Assembly: GCF_025244905.1 (NCBI RefSeq)
Contig: NZ_CP104285.1
Span: forward strand, 744,001 to 808,000
DNA: 64,000 bases
Direction of reading: 5' to 3'
Origin: Enterobacter mori
GTDB taxonomy: Bacteria; Pseudomonadota; Gammaproteobacteria; Enterobacterales; Enterobacteriaceae
The translations under genes were made by a program, and so were the position numbers. The notes below the pieces were generated by a model, which was given only the letters and a program-made list of their open reading frames with translations, was not told where the DNA came from and searched no databases. Below, one piece after another: positions 50,791-60,842 of the stretch; within the stretch, counting starts at the first letter, position 1; every line of letters begins with the position of its first letter.

Positions 50791-51378
50791 TTACTCGTAG
50801 CTAAATTCAAAAGTCGCCACAGCCTGAAAATCACCCAGCGTCATGTTGTCTGTTCTGGTTTCACGCATTTTGGCTACCAAAGAAACTTCTTTATTCTGGA
50901 TTTCTGTTGTACTCCAGACCAGGCGCTCCGCATCCACGGTAGAGTTAGGGGTGAATGGAGCACTTGGGGTGCTAGCTCTGGCGATTTGAACCGCAGCGTA
51001 CTCTGCACCTCCGCTGGCTTTTTGTATCTGGTTAGCAAGGCCTGAGAGCAAATTCGTGTCTTGTGTTCCTCTAATTGTGGTTTTCAGTGATTTCAGCGAT
51101 GCGGGGCACTCAACGATCATGATTTTGAAAGTGGCATTTGCATTACCCGCTTTGATATCGTCGAGACGCACCTGGCCATTGTTACCAATGGTCAGCGTTT
51201 GCTGCGAGTCGGAACCCGTACCACCAGCCAGTTTCATATCACAGGTGGTTTCGCGAATATTGGCGGTGAAGTTCACATCCAGAGTGGTGCTTTCTTCGGC
51301 TAACGCTGAACCTGATAACGCCAGCATCACCATGGCAAATGCTGACAGGTTAAGATTTTTTTTCATGCTTACTCTCAT
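50791..51378 (-). CDS. Minor fimbrial subunit
   Basis: A 195-residue pilin beginning MRVSMKKNLNLSAF at ATG 51378, which has AGGA 6 bases upstream; ATG 51366 is an alternative. The signal ends SGSALA. The mature protein shows the donor-strand region TTLDVNFTANIRETTCDM, a second Cys in VECPAS, and ends ATFEFSYE. It starts 16 bases after the usher stop. Confidence 0.82.
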   Translation of the reverse strand: MRVSMKKNLNLSAFAMVMLALSGSALAEESTTLDVNFTANIRETTCDMKLAGGTGSDSQQTLTIGNNGQVRLDDIKAGNANATFKIMIVECPASLKSLKTTIRGTQDTNLLSGLANQIQKASGGAEYAAVQIARASTPSAPFTPNSTVDAERLVWSTTEIQNKEVSLVAKMRETRTDNMTLGDFQAVATFEFSYE

Positions 51379-51394
51379 CAATTTTCCTGAATAA

Positions 51395-53986
51395 TTACAT
51401 TTGGCACTGTTGATTATGAAGTACCGTTGTAAGTCCTACTTTTTGAGCATTTGGTAAAACCTGATAGCGGACGTCACATTGACTGTCTTTATTATTTCCC
51501 CAGACCACATGCAGTACACCCCGATCATCGACGCCACGGATATAGGCTTGTCCGGCCTGACCGACGGTACCGACAGATTCATTTTTTTCATTTAATACAT
51601 CGGCACCCAAAGGAATAAACCCTTTATCGGTTCGCTGGAGTTCTAATATTATTGAACGACCTTCGTCCGTTTCAAAATTAACCAGCACGACAGCGCCGCT
51701 ACGAGGCACCTTAACTTCACTGGTGTTCTTTATTTCAACGTCATTTTCCAGCGTGCTAATATCCAGATAAACGCGGTTTTCACGATAAGCCGACATATAA
51801 GGGAAAATACCGTAGCCAGAATCACCAATTTGGCTACTGCCGAAACCAATACCTGCGCCTTTCGCTCCGCTGGCTTTGACCAATGCCAGTGAGTCGCTGT
51901 CCCCGATGCTGCCTGGCGCAAATGCGACGCCCCCTGAATGCACTACCATTCCCCCGCTATAAGAGGCGGAATACTGCTTGCTGTTGTCGTCTGCGAAGGA
52001 GGCGGATAAACTAAGAGGACCGTAGGCGCTGTTCAGTGAGCCATAACCGCTTATCTGGTTCAGGTTGCCATAATTGCCTCCGTTTGATGCGGCATTGACG
52101 GAATAGCTAACCTTATTATCTTGTGTGTTGCCGCCCGCGGAAGTATTAAAGCTCGTGCCGCCTTTAAGATCGGAACGTAAGCCCATATTAACGTTAGAAA
52201 AACCGCCTGAACGCGAACCGCCATGTGAAAACACGTTGAATGGAATACTCAGACTTAAATATACGCTGTCGTCTTTTGTTCCATACTGGTCATACGTTCG
52301 CTGGAATGACAGGCTGTAACTGCCATAGGTGAAGCTATTGTTATATCCAATGTTGTAGTTGGACGTTGATCCTGTGGCGTTCCAGTAGTCTTCCCATGTA
52401 CCGCTTACGAACAGAGAACCATAGTTATTCTCTCCAGAATTCAGCGGCTGGTTGAGACTTAACTGAACCTGGTTTTTGGTTCGTTGATAGTCTGCATAGA
52501 GTTCTTGGTTGGTATCATAGCTGCGGTTAGAATATTTCTGCCGCTTGATACTGTCCTGGAGTTGTGCCGCATCGTTAAGGCTGAGGTAATCCTCCGTCGA
52601 GAAGCGATAGGCCGCAACGTTAAGGGACGTATTTGTCGCTTCAATCATTTTACTGAAGGTCAGGCGATAACTTTGACCGCTAAGCGTGTCAAGACCCTCA
52701 ATATCAGCATGGGATTGCGTGACATCGGCTGCAAACGCACCGATCGAGGTGTTCATCGCCAGGCCTAAAATGCCCGCGTAAAAATCCATATCGCTGTATT
52801 GCGCGCCGATATAGCCTGTAAAGGTGTTATTCAGGCCATAGTAAAACGTGCCATAACCGATTTTCGGCGTATCCAGCAGGGAATCGTCGTTAAGTTCGCC
52901 TACGCCCACATCCCAGCGCGTTGCCCCCGGACGGAGCATCTGGGTAACGGATGAAAAAGGAACGGTAAAGGAACGTTTGCTGCCATCAGCTTCTTCAATC
53001 GTTACCTCTAAGTCATTACCATAACCCGTTGTGCTCAGGTCATTGATTTCAAACGATCCCGGTGGTACGGATGTTTCGTAAATCTTATTACCACTTTGAG
53101 TGACGCTAACTTTGGCATTGCTGTTCGCCACCCCTCGGATTACTGGCGCGTAGCCTGTCGACCCCATCGGCAACATGCGGTCATCGCTGTACATACGCGT
53201 ACCGCGCAAACTCAACGAGTTAAAGGCTTCGCCGCGCGTATAGGAGTCACCGATGACGAACTGTGCGCTGAGCGGAGTTATATCCCGCTGCAAATAGATA
53301 TCCTGGCTGTTATATTTCGTACCGTTATCTTTGTCCCAGTTGAAGTTTCCGCGGGAACGCAAGCGCCAGGGCCCCATATTGAGCCCGTAGCGTAAATTCA
53401 GATAGGCGCTTTCCGAGGTATTGCCGTTGCCTTCGCTATGCCAGGCGTTCATGTCATAAGAGAGCAAGGCGGCCGGAATGCCGTTATCCCACAGTGAGGG
53501 GTCGACATAACCCGCCGGACGTTTCAGGACATAGATCTGCGCAAAATTGAGATCCAACGTCTGCGTACTGCTTTCATAGCTTATTGAGGAGCCGGGGAAC
53601 GTCTTTTTAACATTGATGCAGGTTGTGTCATCTACCGCTTCTTCAGCGAGTGCGCTGGTGTCGACACCCGACTGCGTCAGCAGCAGTTTGGTTATGCATG
53701 GCGTTGCGCGAGGGGTGCCGTTATCTTTAAACGTCACTTCCACTGTTGATTTTAATTTACCGTTCAGGTTGATATTGGTGCGATAAATGCCTGGCAGGAT
53801 CGGGTTGCCATGAGCGAAACGGTTAATATCAACATTTGAGCTACCGTTCAGAAGAAACTGTTCGTTAAACTCAATGGCTTCTTCATTATCAGGTAACTCT
53901 TCAGCTGAAGTGGTATTTTCTGCACAAGCATAAAAAGGTAATGCTGCGCTTATAGCAAGGCATAAGAGAGAACGTTTAAATAACAT
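51395..53986 (-). CDS. Outer-membrane fimbrial usher (FimD family)
   Basis: An 863-residue usher that assembles subunits and forms the secretion pore. The signal peptide is MLFKRSLLCLAISAALPFYA. The N-terminal domain has FNEQFLLNGSSNVDINRFAHG followed by LPGIYRTNI. The 24-strand barrel has VIGDSYTRGEAFNSLSLRG and a plug region (APVIRGVANSNAKVSVTQSG). The C-terminal domain ends CDVRYQVLPNAQ with late cysteines. It lies 83 bases after the chaperone gene, across a perfect hairpin. Confidence 0.95.
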   Translation of the reverse strand: MLFKRSLLCLAISAALPFYACAENTTSAEELPDNEEAIEFNEQFLLNGSSNVDINRFAHGNPILPGIYRTNINLNGKLKSTVEVTFKDNGTPRATPCITKLLLTQSGVDTSALAEEAVDDTTCINVKKTFPGSSISYESSTQTLDLNFAQIYVLKRPAGYVDPSLWDNGIPAALLSYDMNAWHSEGNGNTSESAYLNLRYGLNMGPWRLRSRGNFNWDKDNGTKYNSQDIYLQRDITPLSAQFVIGDSYTRGEAFNSLSLRGTRMYSDDRMLPMGSTGYAPVIRGVANSNAKVSVTQSGNKIYETSVPPGSFEINDLSTTGYGNDLEVTIEEADGSKRSFTVPFSSVTQMLRPGATRWDVGVGELNDDSLLDTPKIGYGTFYYGLNNTFTGYIGAQYSDMDFYAGILGLAMNTSIGAFAADVTQSHADIEGLDTLSGQSYRLTFSKMIEATNTSLNVAAYRFSTEDYLSLNDAAQLQDSIKRQKYSNRSYDTNQELYADYQRTKNQVQLSLNQPLNSGENNYGSLFVSGTWEDYWNATGSTSNYNIGYNNSFTYGSYSLSFQRTYDQYGTKDDSVYLSLSIPFNVFSHGGSRSGGFSNVNMGLRSDLKGGTSFNTSAGGNTQDNKVSYSVNAASNGGNYGNLNQISGYGSLNSAYGPLSLSASFADDNSKQYSASYSGGMVVHSGGVAFAPGSIGDSDSLALVKASGAKGAGIGFGSSQIGDSGYGIFPYMSAYRENRVYLDISTLENDVEIKNTSEVKVPRSGAVVLVNFETDEGRSIILELQRTDKGFIPLGADVLNEKNESVGTVGQAGQAYIRGVDDRGVLHVVWGNNKDSQCDVRYQVLPNAQKVGLTTVLHNQQCQM

Positions 53987-54005
53987 GGCAGATCCACTTA
54001 ATCAG

Positions 54006-54028
54006 TGTAGAGAGTATTACTCTCTACA
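54006..54028 (-). other. Perfect stem-loop between chaperone and usher genes
   Basis: TGTAGAGAG/CTCTCTACA has a 5-base loop. It has no T run. It may be a processing or pause site that lowers usher relative to chaperone. Confidence 0.55.
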
Positions 54029-54069
54029 GAGTTAATGCTATCGATTATTATATGTGCAGAGGTCTTTTT

Positions 54070-54813
54070 TTATTTAATTGCGGCTTCGAAATCGTCTGTT
54101 CCGCCATAGTCATTTATGGCTTCATACTGCACGTTGCCATTTGCTGTGGATGCTAAACCTTTTACCGTCATTGTGGTGTCGCTAAACGGTTTCACCGCCT
54201 GATGCTCAACCTCATATGTTTTTGGGCCGGATTTAATGGTTACTTTAGAAACAGAGACGTTATACGGTGAGTTATTGTGCGCGATGAGCTTAACCGTATT
54301 TCCTTCTTTCTTCTGCGTCCAGTTTAAATTTTTCGCGGCATCGCCGGGCGTGCCTTTTAATCCGTCAGGACGGAAGAAGAACTTAATTCGGGTTCGGAAT
54401 GCGAGTTGGAGCTGATTAAGGCTCTCTTTATCCGCGTTTTTAGATTTTGGCGGAATTTCCAGAACATTGAACCAGAAAAGCGATTCACGATCCTGCGGTA
54501 ATGGCGTGCCTGTGTAGGTGATACGTACGGACTGGCCTTTTTTCGGGTCAATGCGTGATACCGGCGGGGTAATAATAAAAGGGAGCTTTAACTCCTGCGG
54601 GTTGACGTCAACGCGGCCATCATCAAGCCATGTTTGCACTAAAAGAGGTTTATTACCGTGGTTATCGAGATTCACCACAACATCTTTAGTTGATTGCGGA
54701 TATACGATACGCGTGCCGGAAATAACAATATCCGCGCATGCATTTGACGCGGACAAAAAAGCAGTGACGAGCAATGCGGCTTTTAAGCCTTTACTGACTA
54801 CTAAATGAGACAT
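54070..54813 (-). CDS. Periplasmic fimbrial chaperone (PapD family)
   Basis: A 247-residue chaperone started at ATG 54813 (AAGGAAG upstream). The signal ends SASNACA. Two immunoglobulin-like domains are present. The first has IVISGTRIVYPQSTKDVVV, the cleft arginine near residue 30, the alternating hydrophobic G1 strand ESLNQLQLAFRTRIKFFFRP and the PQDRESLFWFNVLEIPP signature. The second has NNSPYNVSVSKV and INDYGG. It resembles YadV/EcpD-like chaperones. Confidence 0.93.
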   Translation of the reverse strand: MSHLVVSKGLKAALLVTAFLSASNACADIVISGTRIVYPQSTKDVVVNLDNHGNKPLLVQTWLDDGRVDVNPQELKLPFIITPPVSRIDPKKGQSVRITYTGTPLPQDRESLFWFNVLEIPPKSKNADKESLNQLQLAFRTRIKFFFRPDGLKGTPGDAAKNLNWTQKKEGNTVKLIAHNNSPYNVSVSKVTIKSGPKTYEVEHQAVKPFSDTTMTVKGLASTANGNVQYEAINDYGGTDDFEAAIK

Positions 54814-54840
54814 TTTTCCACTTCCTTTTGGAATCAAACA

Positions 54841-54871
54841 AGCAATCCCTCATTAATAATGAGAGATTGCT
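54841..54871 (-). other. Stem-loop between major subunit and chaperone genes
   Basis: AGCAATC/GATTGCT is extended by CTCATT/AATGAG around a short AT loop. On the minus strand it is followed by TGTTTG. A leaky terminator or 3'-protecting hairpin here would give excess major subunit mRNA, a common feature of fimbrial operons. Confidence 0.6.
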
Positions 54872-54896
54872 CAATTATTTAAGGCTTACGAATTTC

Positions 54897-55502
54897 TTAT
54901 TCGTATTGCATGGTAAAGGCAACTTGCGCCTGCACGGTACCAGCGCTTACTGGGTTAGACGTTGCATTCCAACCCTGGCCCTGGGTGTAGGCTACGCGAT
55001 AGTAGAGGTTAGCCGCACCAGCCGCACTGATATCAGCCTTCTGAGTGTTGTTAACCTGGTCAACTTTGATCTGATCGGTTGCGGTACTACCGGCGTTTGA
55101 CAGCACCAGGTTTACGTTCTTAGCAGAACCCTGAGCATTGCTTGGCGGAACCAGCAGACCACCCTCAGTTGAAGAGCTACCAGCCCATGAATCGAATTGT
55201 GCAGATACTTTCTTCACAGTTTCATAATCACAACCGGTCAGTGACAGAGAGAATTTCTTCTCGCCCAGGGTGCTAGCAGTACCCAGGGCGCTTGCGAAAT
55301 CAGCTACTTTTACTGTGTCCAGGGTTACGTCGAAATCGTTACCTTTCTGGTCGATTTTCTGATCCAGGGAAACCTGACAGGTGTTGTTAGAAACCATACC
55401 GTGGAAAGTGATGGTACCGGTATCAGATCCTGCTGCTACTGCGGAACCCGCGCTTAGAGCCATTGCTACAGCCACAGCCATGCCATATTTCTTAAAAGAC
55501 AT
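54897..55502 (-). CDS. Major fimbrial subunit
   Basis: First gene of the operon, 201 residues. The start at ATG 55502 has GGA 8 bases upstream; the in-frame ATG at 55514 lacks a site. The signal peptide is KYGMAVAVAMALSAGSAVAA. The mature protein shows SDTGTITFHGMVSNNTCQV, a second Cys in LTGCDYET, and ends VQAQVAFTMQYE. This is a type 1-like pilin similar to YadN-type subunits. It is placed first and followed by a hairpin, as expected for the most abundant product. Confidence 0.9.
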   Translation of the reverse strand: MSFKKYGMAVAVAMALSAGSAVAAGSDTGTITFHGMVSNNTCQVSLDQKIDQKGNDFDVTLDTVKVADFASALGTASTLGEKKFSLSLTGCDYETVKKVSAQFDSWAGSSSTEGGLLVPPSNAQGSAKNVNLVLSNAGSTATDQIKVDQVNNTQKADISAAGAANLYYRVAYTQGQGWNATSNPVSAGTVQAQVAFTMQYE

Positions 55503-55791
55503 TTTTATATCCATATATAAAAGTTAATAATATCGACAAGACATATAACATTTTTATATCTGTGATATGCCTTGCAATTGAAATATTCTATTTCGGCGCG
55601 GATTTTAATTGCCTGCAGATGGAAATAAAAGGCTTCGTTGCTTATTAAATATAAATGTTGTTTTTAGATTTGATTAAAGGATTCATTGGGTGAATATCTT
55701 TAGAAAAGCAATAAAGTGTGGTTTATATTTGTGGGGTGAATAGATTGAGGATGTCCCTGTATTACATCGCAGGGATACATTAGACAAGGAA
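55503..55791. promoter_or_regulatory. AT-rich fimbrial control region
   Basis: This interval upstream of the major subunit is AT-rich and holds no ORF that I trust. The promoter must lie here but several AT-rich candidates compete. I saw no inverted repeat pair or adjacent recombinase gene that would suggest a phase-variable switch. Confidence 0.4.
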
Positions 55792-55824
55792 TTTACTCAT
55801 CGAAAAAGAATTTCGATGAGTAAA
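55792..55824 (-). terminator. Terminator after panD
   Basis: The perfect 12-bp inverted repeat TTTACTCATCGA/TCGATGAGTAAA lies 7 bases beyond the panD stop. It should isolate the pan operon from the fimbrial promoter. Confidence 0.75.
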
Positions 55825-55831
55825 ATTATCT

Positions 55832-56212
55832 TTAAGCAACCTGAACTGGAATCGCCTTCGCGGTGCGTTTCATCTCGTTGTCGCCTTCGAAATAAGCGAC
55901 TTTGGGCTGCCAGCGGCGCGCTTCTTCGTCAGACATCATGACGAAGCTGGCGATAATAACGATATCGCCGACGTCCGCGCAGTGTGCCGCCGCGCCGTTG
56001 ACGGAGATAATTTTAGACCCGCGCTCGGCGGCAATCGCGTAGGTGGAAAAACGCTTGCCGTTATTCACATTCCAGATATCAATGGCTTCATTTTCGAGAA
56101 TACCCGCCGCGTCGAGAAAATCCTGGTCAATGGCGCAGGAACCTTCATAGTGCAGGTCTGCCTGGGTGACTTTCACTCGGTGAAGCTTACCTTGCAGCAT
56201 TTTGCGAATCAT
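55832..56212 (-). CDS. panD: Aspartate 1-decarboxylase proenzyme
   Basis: Pyruvoyl enzyme that makes beta-alanine for pantothenate. It has 126 residues, the E. coli length. Self-cleavage is at Gly24-Ser25 in [10 protein letters not shown]. The catalytic region [10 protein letters not shown] and [12 protein letters not shown] are intact. It lies 33 bases after panC with no intervening gene. Confidence 0.97.
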   Translation of the reverse strand: MIRKMLQGKLHRVKVTQADLHYEGSCAIDQDFLDAAGILENEAIDIWNVNNGKRFSTYAIAAERGSKIISVNGAAAHCADVGDIVIIASFVMMSDEEARRWQPKVAYFEGDNEMKRTAKAIPVQVA

Positions 56213-56245
56213 TACGTATACCTTTAATTATCAAGGGTGAAAGAA

Positions 56246-57097
56246 CTACGCCAGCTCAACCACTTTATTATCGATAAGGCGTGCCTGGCCGAGCCATGCC
56301 GCCACCAGAATCACCGCGCGTTTGCTGGTTTCCGTCAGCTCAAGCAGGGTATCAGCATCGCGGATTTGAATATCATCAGCGCGGAAGCCTTTGTCGTTCA
56401 GCGCCTGCTCTGCAAGGGCGACGATCTCTTCTGCGGCCAACTCTTTCGCCAGCAGCTGTTCTGCCATGGTGTTCATCACCTTGCTTAAGCCCGGCGCGAT
56501 TTTACGCTGATCGGCGGTCAGGTAACCGTTGCGTGAGCTGAGCGCCAGGCCATCTTTGGCTCGTACGATCGGCACGCCGACGATTTCGATATCGTAACCC
56601 ATATCGGCAACCATCTTGCGGATCAGCGCCAGCTGCTGGAAATCTTTTTCACCGAAACAGGCGATATCCGGCTGCACCAGGTTGAACAGCTTGCTGACGA
56701 TGGTGGAAACGCCGCGGAAATGGCCCGGACGGCTTGCACCTTCCAGCATGGTCGAAATCCCCGGGACATCCACGTAGGTCGCCTCTTCCGTACCCTGCGG
56801 GTACACATCGGCAGGCGCCGGAGAGAACACGATATCCGCATGACGTTTTTTAAGCTTTTCGCAATCTTCCTGAAGAGTGCGCGGATAGCGTGCCAGGTCG
56901 TCTGCGCGGTCAAACTGCATCGGGTTAACGAAAATACTGACCACCACGATGTCTGCACGGGCTCTCGCCTCATCGACCAGCTTCATATGGCCGTCATGCA
57001 GGTTACCCATGGTCGGGACCAGTGCGATACGTTTACCTTCCTGACGCGCGCGGCGGATATGCTGGCGAAGCAGCGGCAGGGTTTCAATGATTAGCAC
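56246..57097 (-). CDS. panC: Pantothenate synthetase
   Basis: ATP-dependent joining of pantoate and beta-alanine. It has 283 residues. The GTG start at 57097 has AAGGAG 7 bases upstream. The HIGH-like motif is [11 protein letters not shown] (about 31-41). [20 protein letters not shown] and the KMSKS-like segment [11 protein letters not shown] are present. It lies between panB and panD. Confidence 0.97.
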   Translation of the reverse strand: MLIIETLPLLRQHIRRARQEGKRIALVPTMGNLHDGHMKLVDEARARADIVVVSIFVNPMQFDRADDLARYPRTLQEDCEKLKKRHADIVFSPAPADVYPQGTEEATYVDVPGISTMLEGASRPGHFRGVSTIVSKLFNLVQPDIACFGEKDFQQLALIRKMVADMGYDIEIVGVPIVRAKDGLALSSRNGYLTADQRKIAPGLSKVMNTMAEQLLAKELAAEEIVALAEQALNDKGFRADDIQIRDADTLLELTETSKRAVILVAAWLGQARLIDNKVVELA

Positions 57098-57108
57098 AAC
57101 GAGACTCC

Positions 57109-57900
57109 TTAATGGAAACTGTGTTCTTCACCCGGATACACACCGGATTCAACGTCGGCAATATACTGCCTGACTGCCGCACGCATGTCGCCCGCTTCGT
57201 TGAGGAAGTTTTTGGCAAATTTCGGGATGTGTCCACCGGTAATACCGAAGGCGTCGTGCATCACCAGAATCTGGCCGTCGGTCACGTTGCCTGCACCAAT
57301 ACCAATCACCGGAATTGACAGCGCGTCGGTGATGCGTTTCGCCAGCTCAACCGGCACGCACTCCAGCACCAGCAGCTGCGCACCTGCCGCTTCCAACGCC
57401 AGGGCATCATCAAACAGCGTCTGGGCTGCGTCACCGCGGCCCTGCACTTTATATCCACCAAAGATGTTGACGGATTGCGGCGTCAGGCCCAAATGGCCGC
57501 ACACCGGCACGGCGCGCTCGGTGAGCATTTTCACCGTCTCCACCAGCCAGGCGCCGCCCTCAATTTTGACCATGTTGGCGCCAGCGCGCATCACTGCCGC
57601 TGCGTTTTCAAACGCCTGCTCAGGTGTGGCGTAGGCCATAAAAGGCAGGTCGGAAAGAAGCAGGCAAGACGGTGCGCCGCGACGCACAGCACGGGTGTGG
57701 TAAGCAATATCTTCTACCGTTACAGGCAGGGTGGAATCATGTCCCTGTACAGTCATCCCTAACGAGTCTCCGACCAGCATGACGTTGATCCCCTCTTCGG
57801 CAAACAGTCTGGCGAAGCTGTAGTCATACGCGGTGATGGTGGCGAAGCGTTTTTTTTCCTGTTTGCATTTCTGCAGTAAGGAGATGGTGGTTGGTTTCAT
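57109..57900 (-). CDS. panB: 3-methyl-2-oxobutanoate hydroxymethyltransferase
   Basis: First committed step of pantothenate synthesis, forming ketopantoate with methylene-tetrahydrofolate. It has 263 residues (E. coli 264). Metal ligands are the aspartates of [13 protein letters not shown] and the glutamate of VKIEGG. The catalytic region [14 protein letters not shown] and [17 protein letters not shown] are conserved. It is first in panB-panC-panD. Confidence 0.97.
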   Translation of the reverse strand: MKPTTISLLQKCKQEKKRFATITAYDYSFARLFAEEGINVMLVGDSLGMTVQGHDSTLPVTVEDIAYHTRAVRRGAPSCLLLSDLPFMAYATPEQAFENAAAVMRAGANMVKIEGGAWLVETVKMLTERAVPVCGHLGLTPQSVNIFGGYKVQGRGDAAQTLFDDALALEAAGAQLLVLECVPVELAKRITDALSIPVIGIGAGNVTDGQILVMHDAFGITGGHIPKFAKNFLNEAGDMRAAVRQYIADVESGVYPGEEHSFH

Positions 57901-58023
57901 ACTGTTTCCTGGTAACCCAAAAACGAATCTTTGCGCATTCTAACAGTAACATTGGAGGGAACAATGATTTTAGGTAATCGATTAACCACAAAATGTTAAA
58001 GGTTAATCGATAAGGGAAGAGCG

Positions 58024-58503
58024 TTACCAGCGGGCAGGTTTTTCCGCGTTGAGGCTGTCCAGAATGGACTTGAGTGGGATGTCATCCGGGAAGATAAGAT
58101 CGGGGGCAACTTCAAACAGCGGCCACAGCATAAACCCACGATTTTTCATGTCGTAATGCGGAACGGTGAGGCGTTCGGTGTTTATGACCTCATCTCCAAA
58201 CAGCATGATATCGAGGTCCAGTGTACGCGGTCCCCAGCGTTCGGCTTTGCGTACGCGACCCTGCTGCAGCTCAATACGCTGGGTATTATCCAGCAGCGTT
58301 TCGGCATTCAGAGCCGTGTCGAGCACAACGGCGGCGTTCAGATAATCAGGCTGATCCTGCGGGCCCAGCGGCGGCGTGCGATAAAAAGAGGAGACCGCCA
58401 CGATCCGGCTTTGCGGGATCTCCCCGAGCGCCTGAACGGCAGCGTTAACCTGCTCCAGCGGAGAGGCCAGATTGCTGCCGAGGGCGATATAGGCGAGGGT
58501 CAC
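58024..58503 (-). CDS. folK: 6-hydroxymethyl-7,8-dihydropterin pyrophosphokinase
   Basis: Folate pathway kinase of 159 residues (E. coli 159). Signatures are [17 protein letters not shown] at the N-terminus, [20 protein letters not shown] and the magnesium motif [13 protein letters not shown]. The start is GTG and overlaps the pcnB stop by 4 bases (GTGA), so the two are coupled. Confidence 0.96.
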   Translation of the reverse strand: MTLAYIALGSNLASPLEQVNAAVQALGEIPQSRIVAVSSFYRTPPLGPQDQPDYLNAAVVLDTALNAETLLDNTQRIELQQGRVRKAERWGPRTLDLDIMLFGDEVINTERLTVPHYDMKNRGFMLWPLFEVAPDLIFPDDIPLKSILDSLNAEKPARW

Positions 58504-59897
58504 GCTGATCCTTCGCGACGCGGTGCGCGTTTGCGTGGGCGACGGTGGCGACGACGTGGTTCTGGCTCTTCATCCAGATTGGTCAGCATCCCTTTTTGCT
58601 CGGGTGGTGCAGAGACCTGGAATTCGCCCCACCACTGCGCCAGACGCTGCAGCTCCTGGTTCTTTTCAATTTCAGCGCGCAGTGCCAGCAGATCGAACGC
58701 GGCGCGGAATTTCGGATGCTCCATCAGCTTCCAGGCGCGTTTGCCCTGGCGACGGGACATGCGCAGCTGAAGCTGCCAGATGTCGCGCACCAGCGTGGTG
58801 ATACGTTTTGGGATCGCGAGCGTACGACAGGCTTCATCCAGCACGTCGTTTGCCGCCAGCGCAAAGGCATCGTAATAGGCCAGACCGCTTTCCTGTGCAA
58901 TTCTCTGTGCTGATTCCAGCAGGGGATACCAGAACATTGCGGCAAACAGGAATGCCGGGTTCACACGCATGTCATTCTGAATGCGCGTATCGGTATTCTT
59001 CAGCACCTGCGCAATGATGCGTTCCATCGGGCTGTCACCGTTTTCGGTGAAGCAGCGAGTAATGGTTGGGAAGAGGGGCTGGAACAGGCTGTATTCGCGC
59101 AGCAGATTGTAGGTTTCATACCCGTAACCCGCCTGCAACAGCTTCAGTGCCTCTTCAAACAGACGCGCTGGCGGCACGTCGTTAATCAGCGTTGCCAGAC
59201 GCGGGATCGGCTCCCCGGTCTCAGGGCTGATGCGCATGTTTAATTTGGCCGCAAAGCGCACGGCGCGCAGCATACGTACAGGGTCTTCGCGGTAACGGGT
59301 TTCCGGCGTGCCGATCAGGCGAATCAGGCCTTCTTTCAGGTCCTGCATACCGCCAACGTAATCCCGTACGGTGAAATCCGCCACGCTGTAGTAAAGGCTG
59401 TTGATGGTGAAATCGCGGCGCTGGGCATCTTCTTCAATGGAACCGAAGATGTTATCACGCAGCAGCATGCCGTTCTGGCCCTGCTGGGACGTCGTACGAT
59501 CGGATACGCCCGCTTCGTGATGGCCACGGAACGTCGCCACTTCGATGATTTCCGGACCAAACATGACGTGCGCGAGGCGGAAACGGCGGCCAACAAGACG
59601 GCAGTTACGGAATAATTTGCGTACCTGTTCTGGCGTGGCGCTGGTCGTCACGTCGAAATCTTTTGGTTTTTTGCCCAGCAGTAAATCACGCACCCCACCG
59701 CCCACGAGATAGGCCTCGTAGCCTGCTTTATTCAGACGATAAAGCACCTTGAGGGCATTTTCACTGATATCTTTGCGGGAAATAGTGTGCTGCTCACGCG
59801 GAATAACCGACATGCGGTTTTGCGCAATAGCGTCGTTCGCCATGCTCTCTTCGCGGCTTAGCACTTTACGGCAAAAATTAGCGACTCGGGTAAAAAT
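58500..59897 (-). CDS. pcnB: Poly(A) polymerase I, with ATT start
   Basis: Adds poly(A) tails that promote RNA decay. The frame is open upstream of the GTG at 59864 and reads [18 protein letters not shown] from an ATT at 59897, residue for residue as in E. coli, where pcnB is known to start at AUU. This start gives 465 residues, exactly the E. coli length; a GTG start gives 454. The nucleotidyltransferase motif [20 protein letters not shown] and the [11 protein letters not shown] segment are present. The C-terminus is a basic tail ([16 protein letters not shown]). Confidence 0.93.
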   Translation of the reverse strand: MFTRVANFCRKVLSREESMANDAIAQNRMSVIPREQHTISRKDISENALKVLYRLNKAGYEAYLVGGGVRDLLLGKKPKDFDVTTSATPEQVRKLFRNCRLVGRRFRLAHVMFGPEIIEVATFRGHHEAGVSDRTTSQQGQNGMLLRDNIFGSIEEDAQRRDFTINSLYYSVADFTVRDYVGGMQDLKEGLIRLIGTPETRYREDPVRMLRAVRFAAKLNMRISPETGEPIPRLATLINDVPPARLFEEALKLLQAGYGYETYNLLREYSLFQPLFPTITRCFTENGDSPMERIIAQVLKNTDTRIQNDMRVNPAFLFAAMFWYPLLESAQRIAQESGLAYYDAFALAANDVLDEACRTLAIPKRITTLVRDIWQLQLRMSRRQGKRAWKLMEHPKFRAAFDLLALRAEIEKNQELQRLAQWWGEFQVSAPPEQKGMLTNLDEEPEPRRRHRRPRKRAPRREGSA

Positions 59898-59939
59898 AGT
59901 ACACCTCGTAGTGTGTTTTGTTATGAAAAAAGCGGCTAA

Positions 59940-60830
59940 TCATAGCTCAGCGCAACGCATTTGAGAATGCTGGATTTTTGGCACGGCCTCGAGCGTCCAG
60001 TGGGCGACGGCCAGATCCAGCAGTTCGTCAATGCGCAGATCCTGCCATTCGTTGGTTACATTTTGGTTGAGAAACCGCAGCGCGTCGATCAAAACAGGGC
60101 GCGGATCGCCGCCTGGCAGGGCGGGCGCGTGGTTCTGCTTGGAGAGCTTAACGCCCTGCGCATTGACCGCCAGCGGCAGGTGGATGTAATCCGGCGCTGA
60201 CCAGCCAAACTGATGATAAAGCGATATTTGCCGCACCGTCGGTTCGACCAGGTCTGCCCCGCGCACAATTTCCGTCACGCCCTGGAAATGATCGTCCACC
60301 ACCACCGCCAGGTTATAGGCGAACAGGCCATCGCGGCGGTGGATGATGAAATCTTCACAGGCAAGACGTTGGTTGGCAGAGATTTCGCCAGAGAGTAAAT
60401 CGGCAAAGTGCATCACCGGGGAACGCTGCCGTATACGCACGGCGGCATTTTCAGGACCGTTGTTCAGCGTGCGGCAGTGGCCGTCATAGACGCCACCCAC
60501 GCTCTGAATACGCGCGCGGGTGCAGGTGCAGTAATAGGATAGCCCTTGTTCATAGAGCCACGCCAGACGTTCCCGATAGGCATCATGGCGTTGTGACTGC
60601 CACAGTACATCGTCGTCCCAGTGAAGACCGTAATGTTCCAGCTGACGCAGAATCGTTTCTGCTGCACCGGGAACTTCACGCGGAGGATCAATATCTTCAA
60701 TGCGGACGAGCCATTTTCCCTGGCGGGCACGAGCCTGCAGGTAGCTGCCGAGCGCGGCAATTAATGAGCCGAAGTGTAATTCGCCGGAAGGAGATGGCGC
60801 GAAGCGCCCAATATAGTGTGATTCAGACAT
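59940..60830 (-). CDS. gluQ: Glutamyl-Q tRNA(Asp) synthetase
   Basis: Truncated GluRS paralogue that attaches glutamate to the queuosine base of tRNA-Asp. It has 296 residues and lacks the anticodon-binding domain. The class I signature is [17 protein letters not shown] and the KMSKS equivalent is [10 protein letters not shown]. Zinc-type residues are present in [10 protein letters not shown] and YDGHCRTL. It is downstream of dksA, as in E. coli. Confidence 0.95.
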   Translation of the reverse strand: MSESHYIGRFAPSPSGELHFGSLIAALGSYLQARARQGKWLVRIEDIDPPREVPGAAETILRQLEHYGLHWDDDVLWQSQRHDAYRERLAWLYEQGLSYYCTCTRARIQSVGGVYDGHCRTLNNGPENAAVRIRQRSPVMHFADLLSGEISANQRLACEDFIIHRRDGLFAYNLAVVVDDHFQGVTEIVRGADLVEPTVRQISLYHQFGWSAPDYIHLPLAVNAQGVKLSKQNHAPALPGGDPRPVLIDALRFLNQNVTNEWQDLRIDELLDLAVAHWTLEAVPKIQHSQMRCAEL

Positions 60831-60842
60831 ATCAACAGTAAC

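Noticed and set aside
55503..55831. Possible phase-variable fimbrial switch
   Set aside because: The only strong inverted repeat is the panD terminator hairpin. No separated pair of inverted repeats and no recombinase gene is present.
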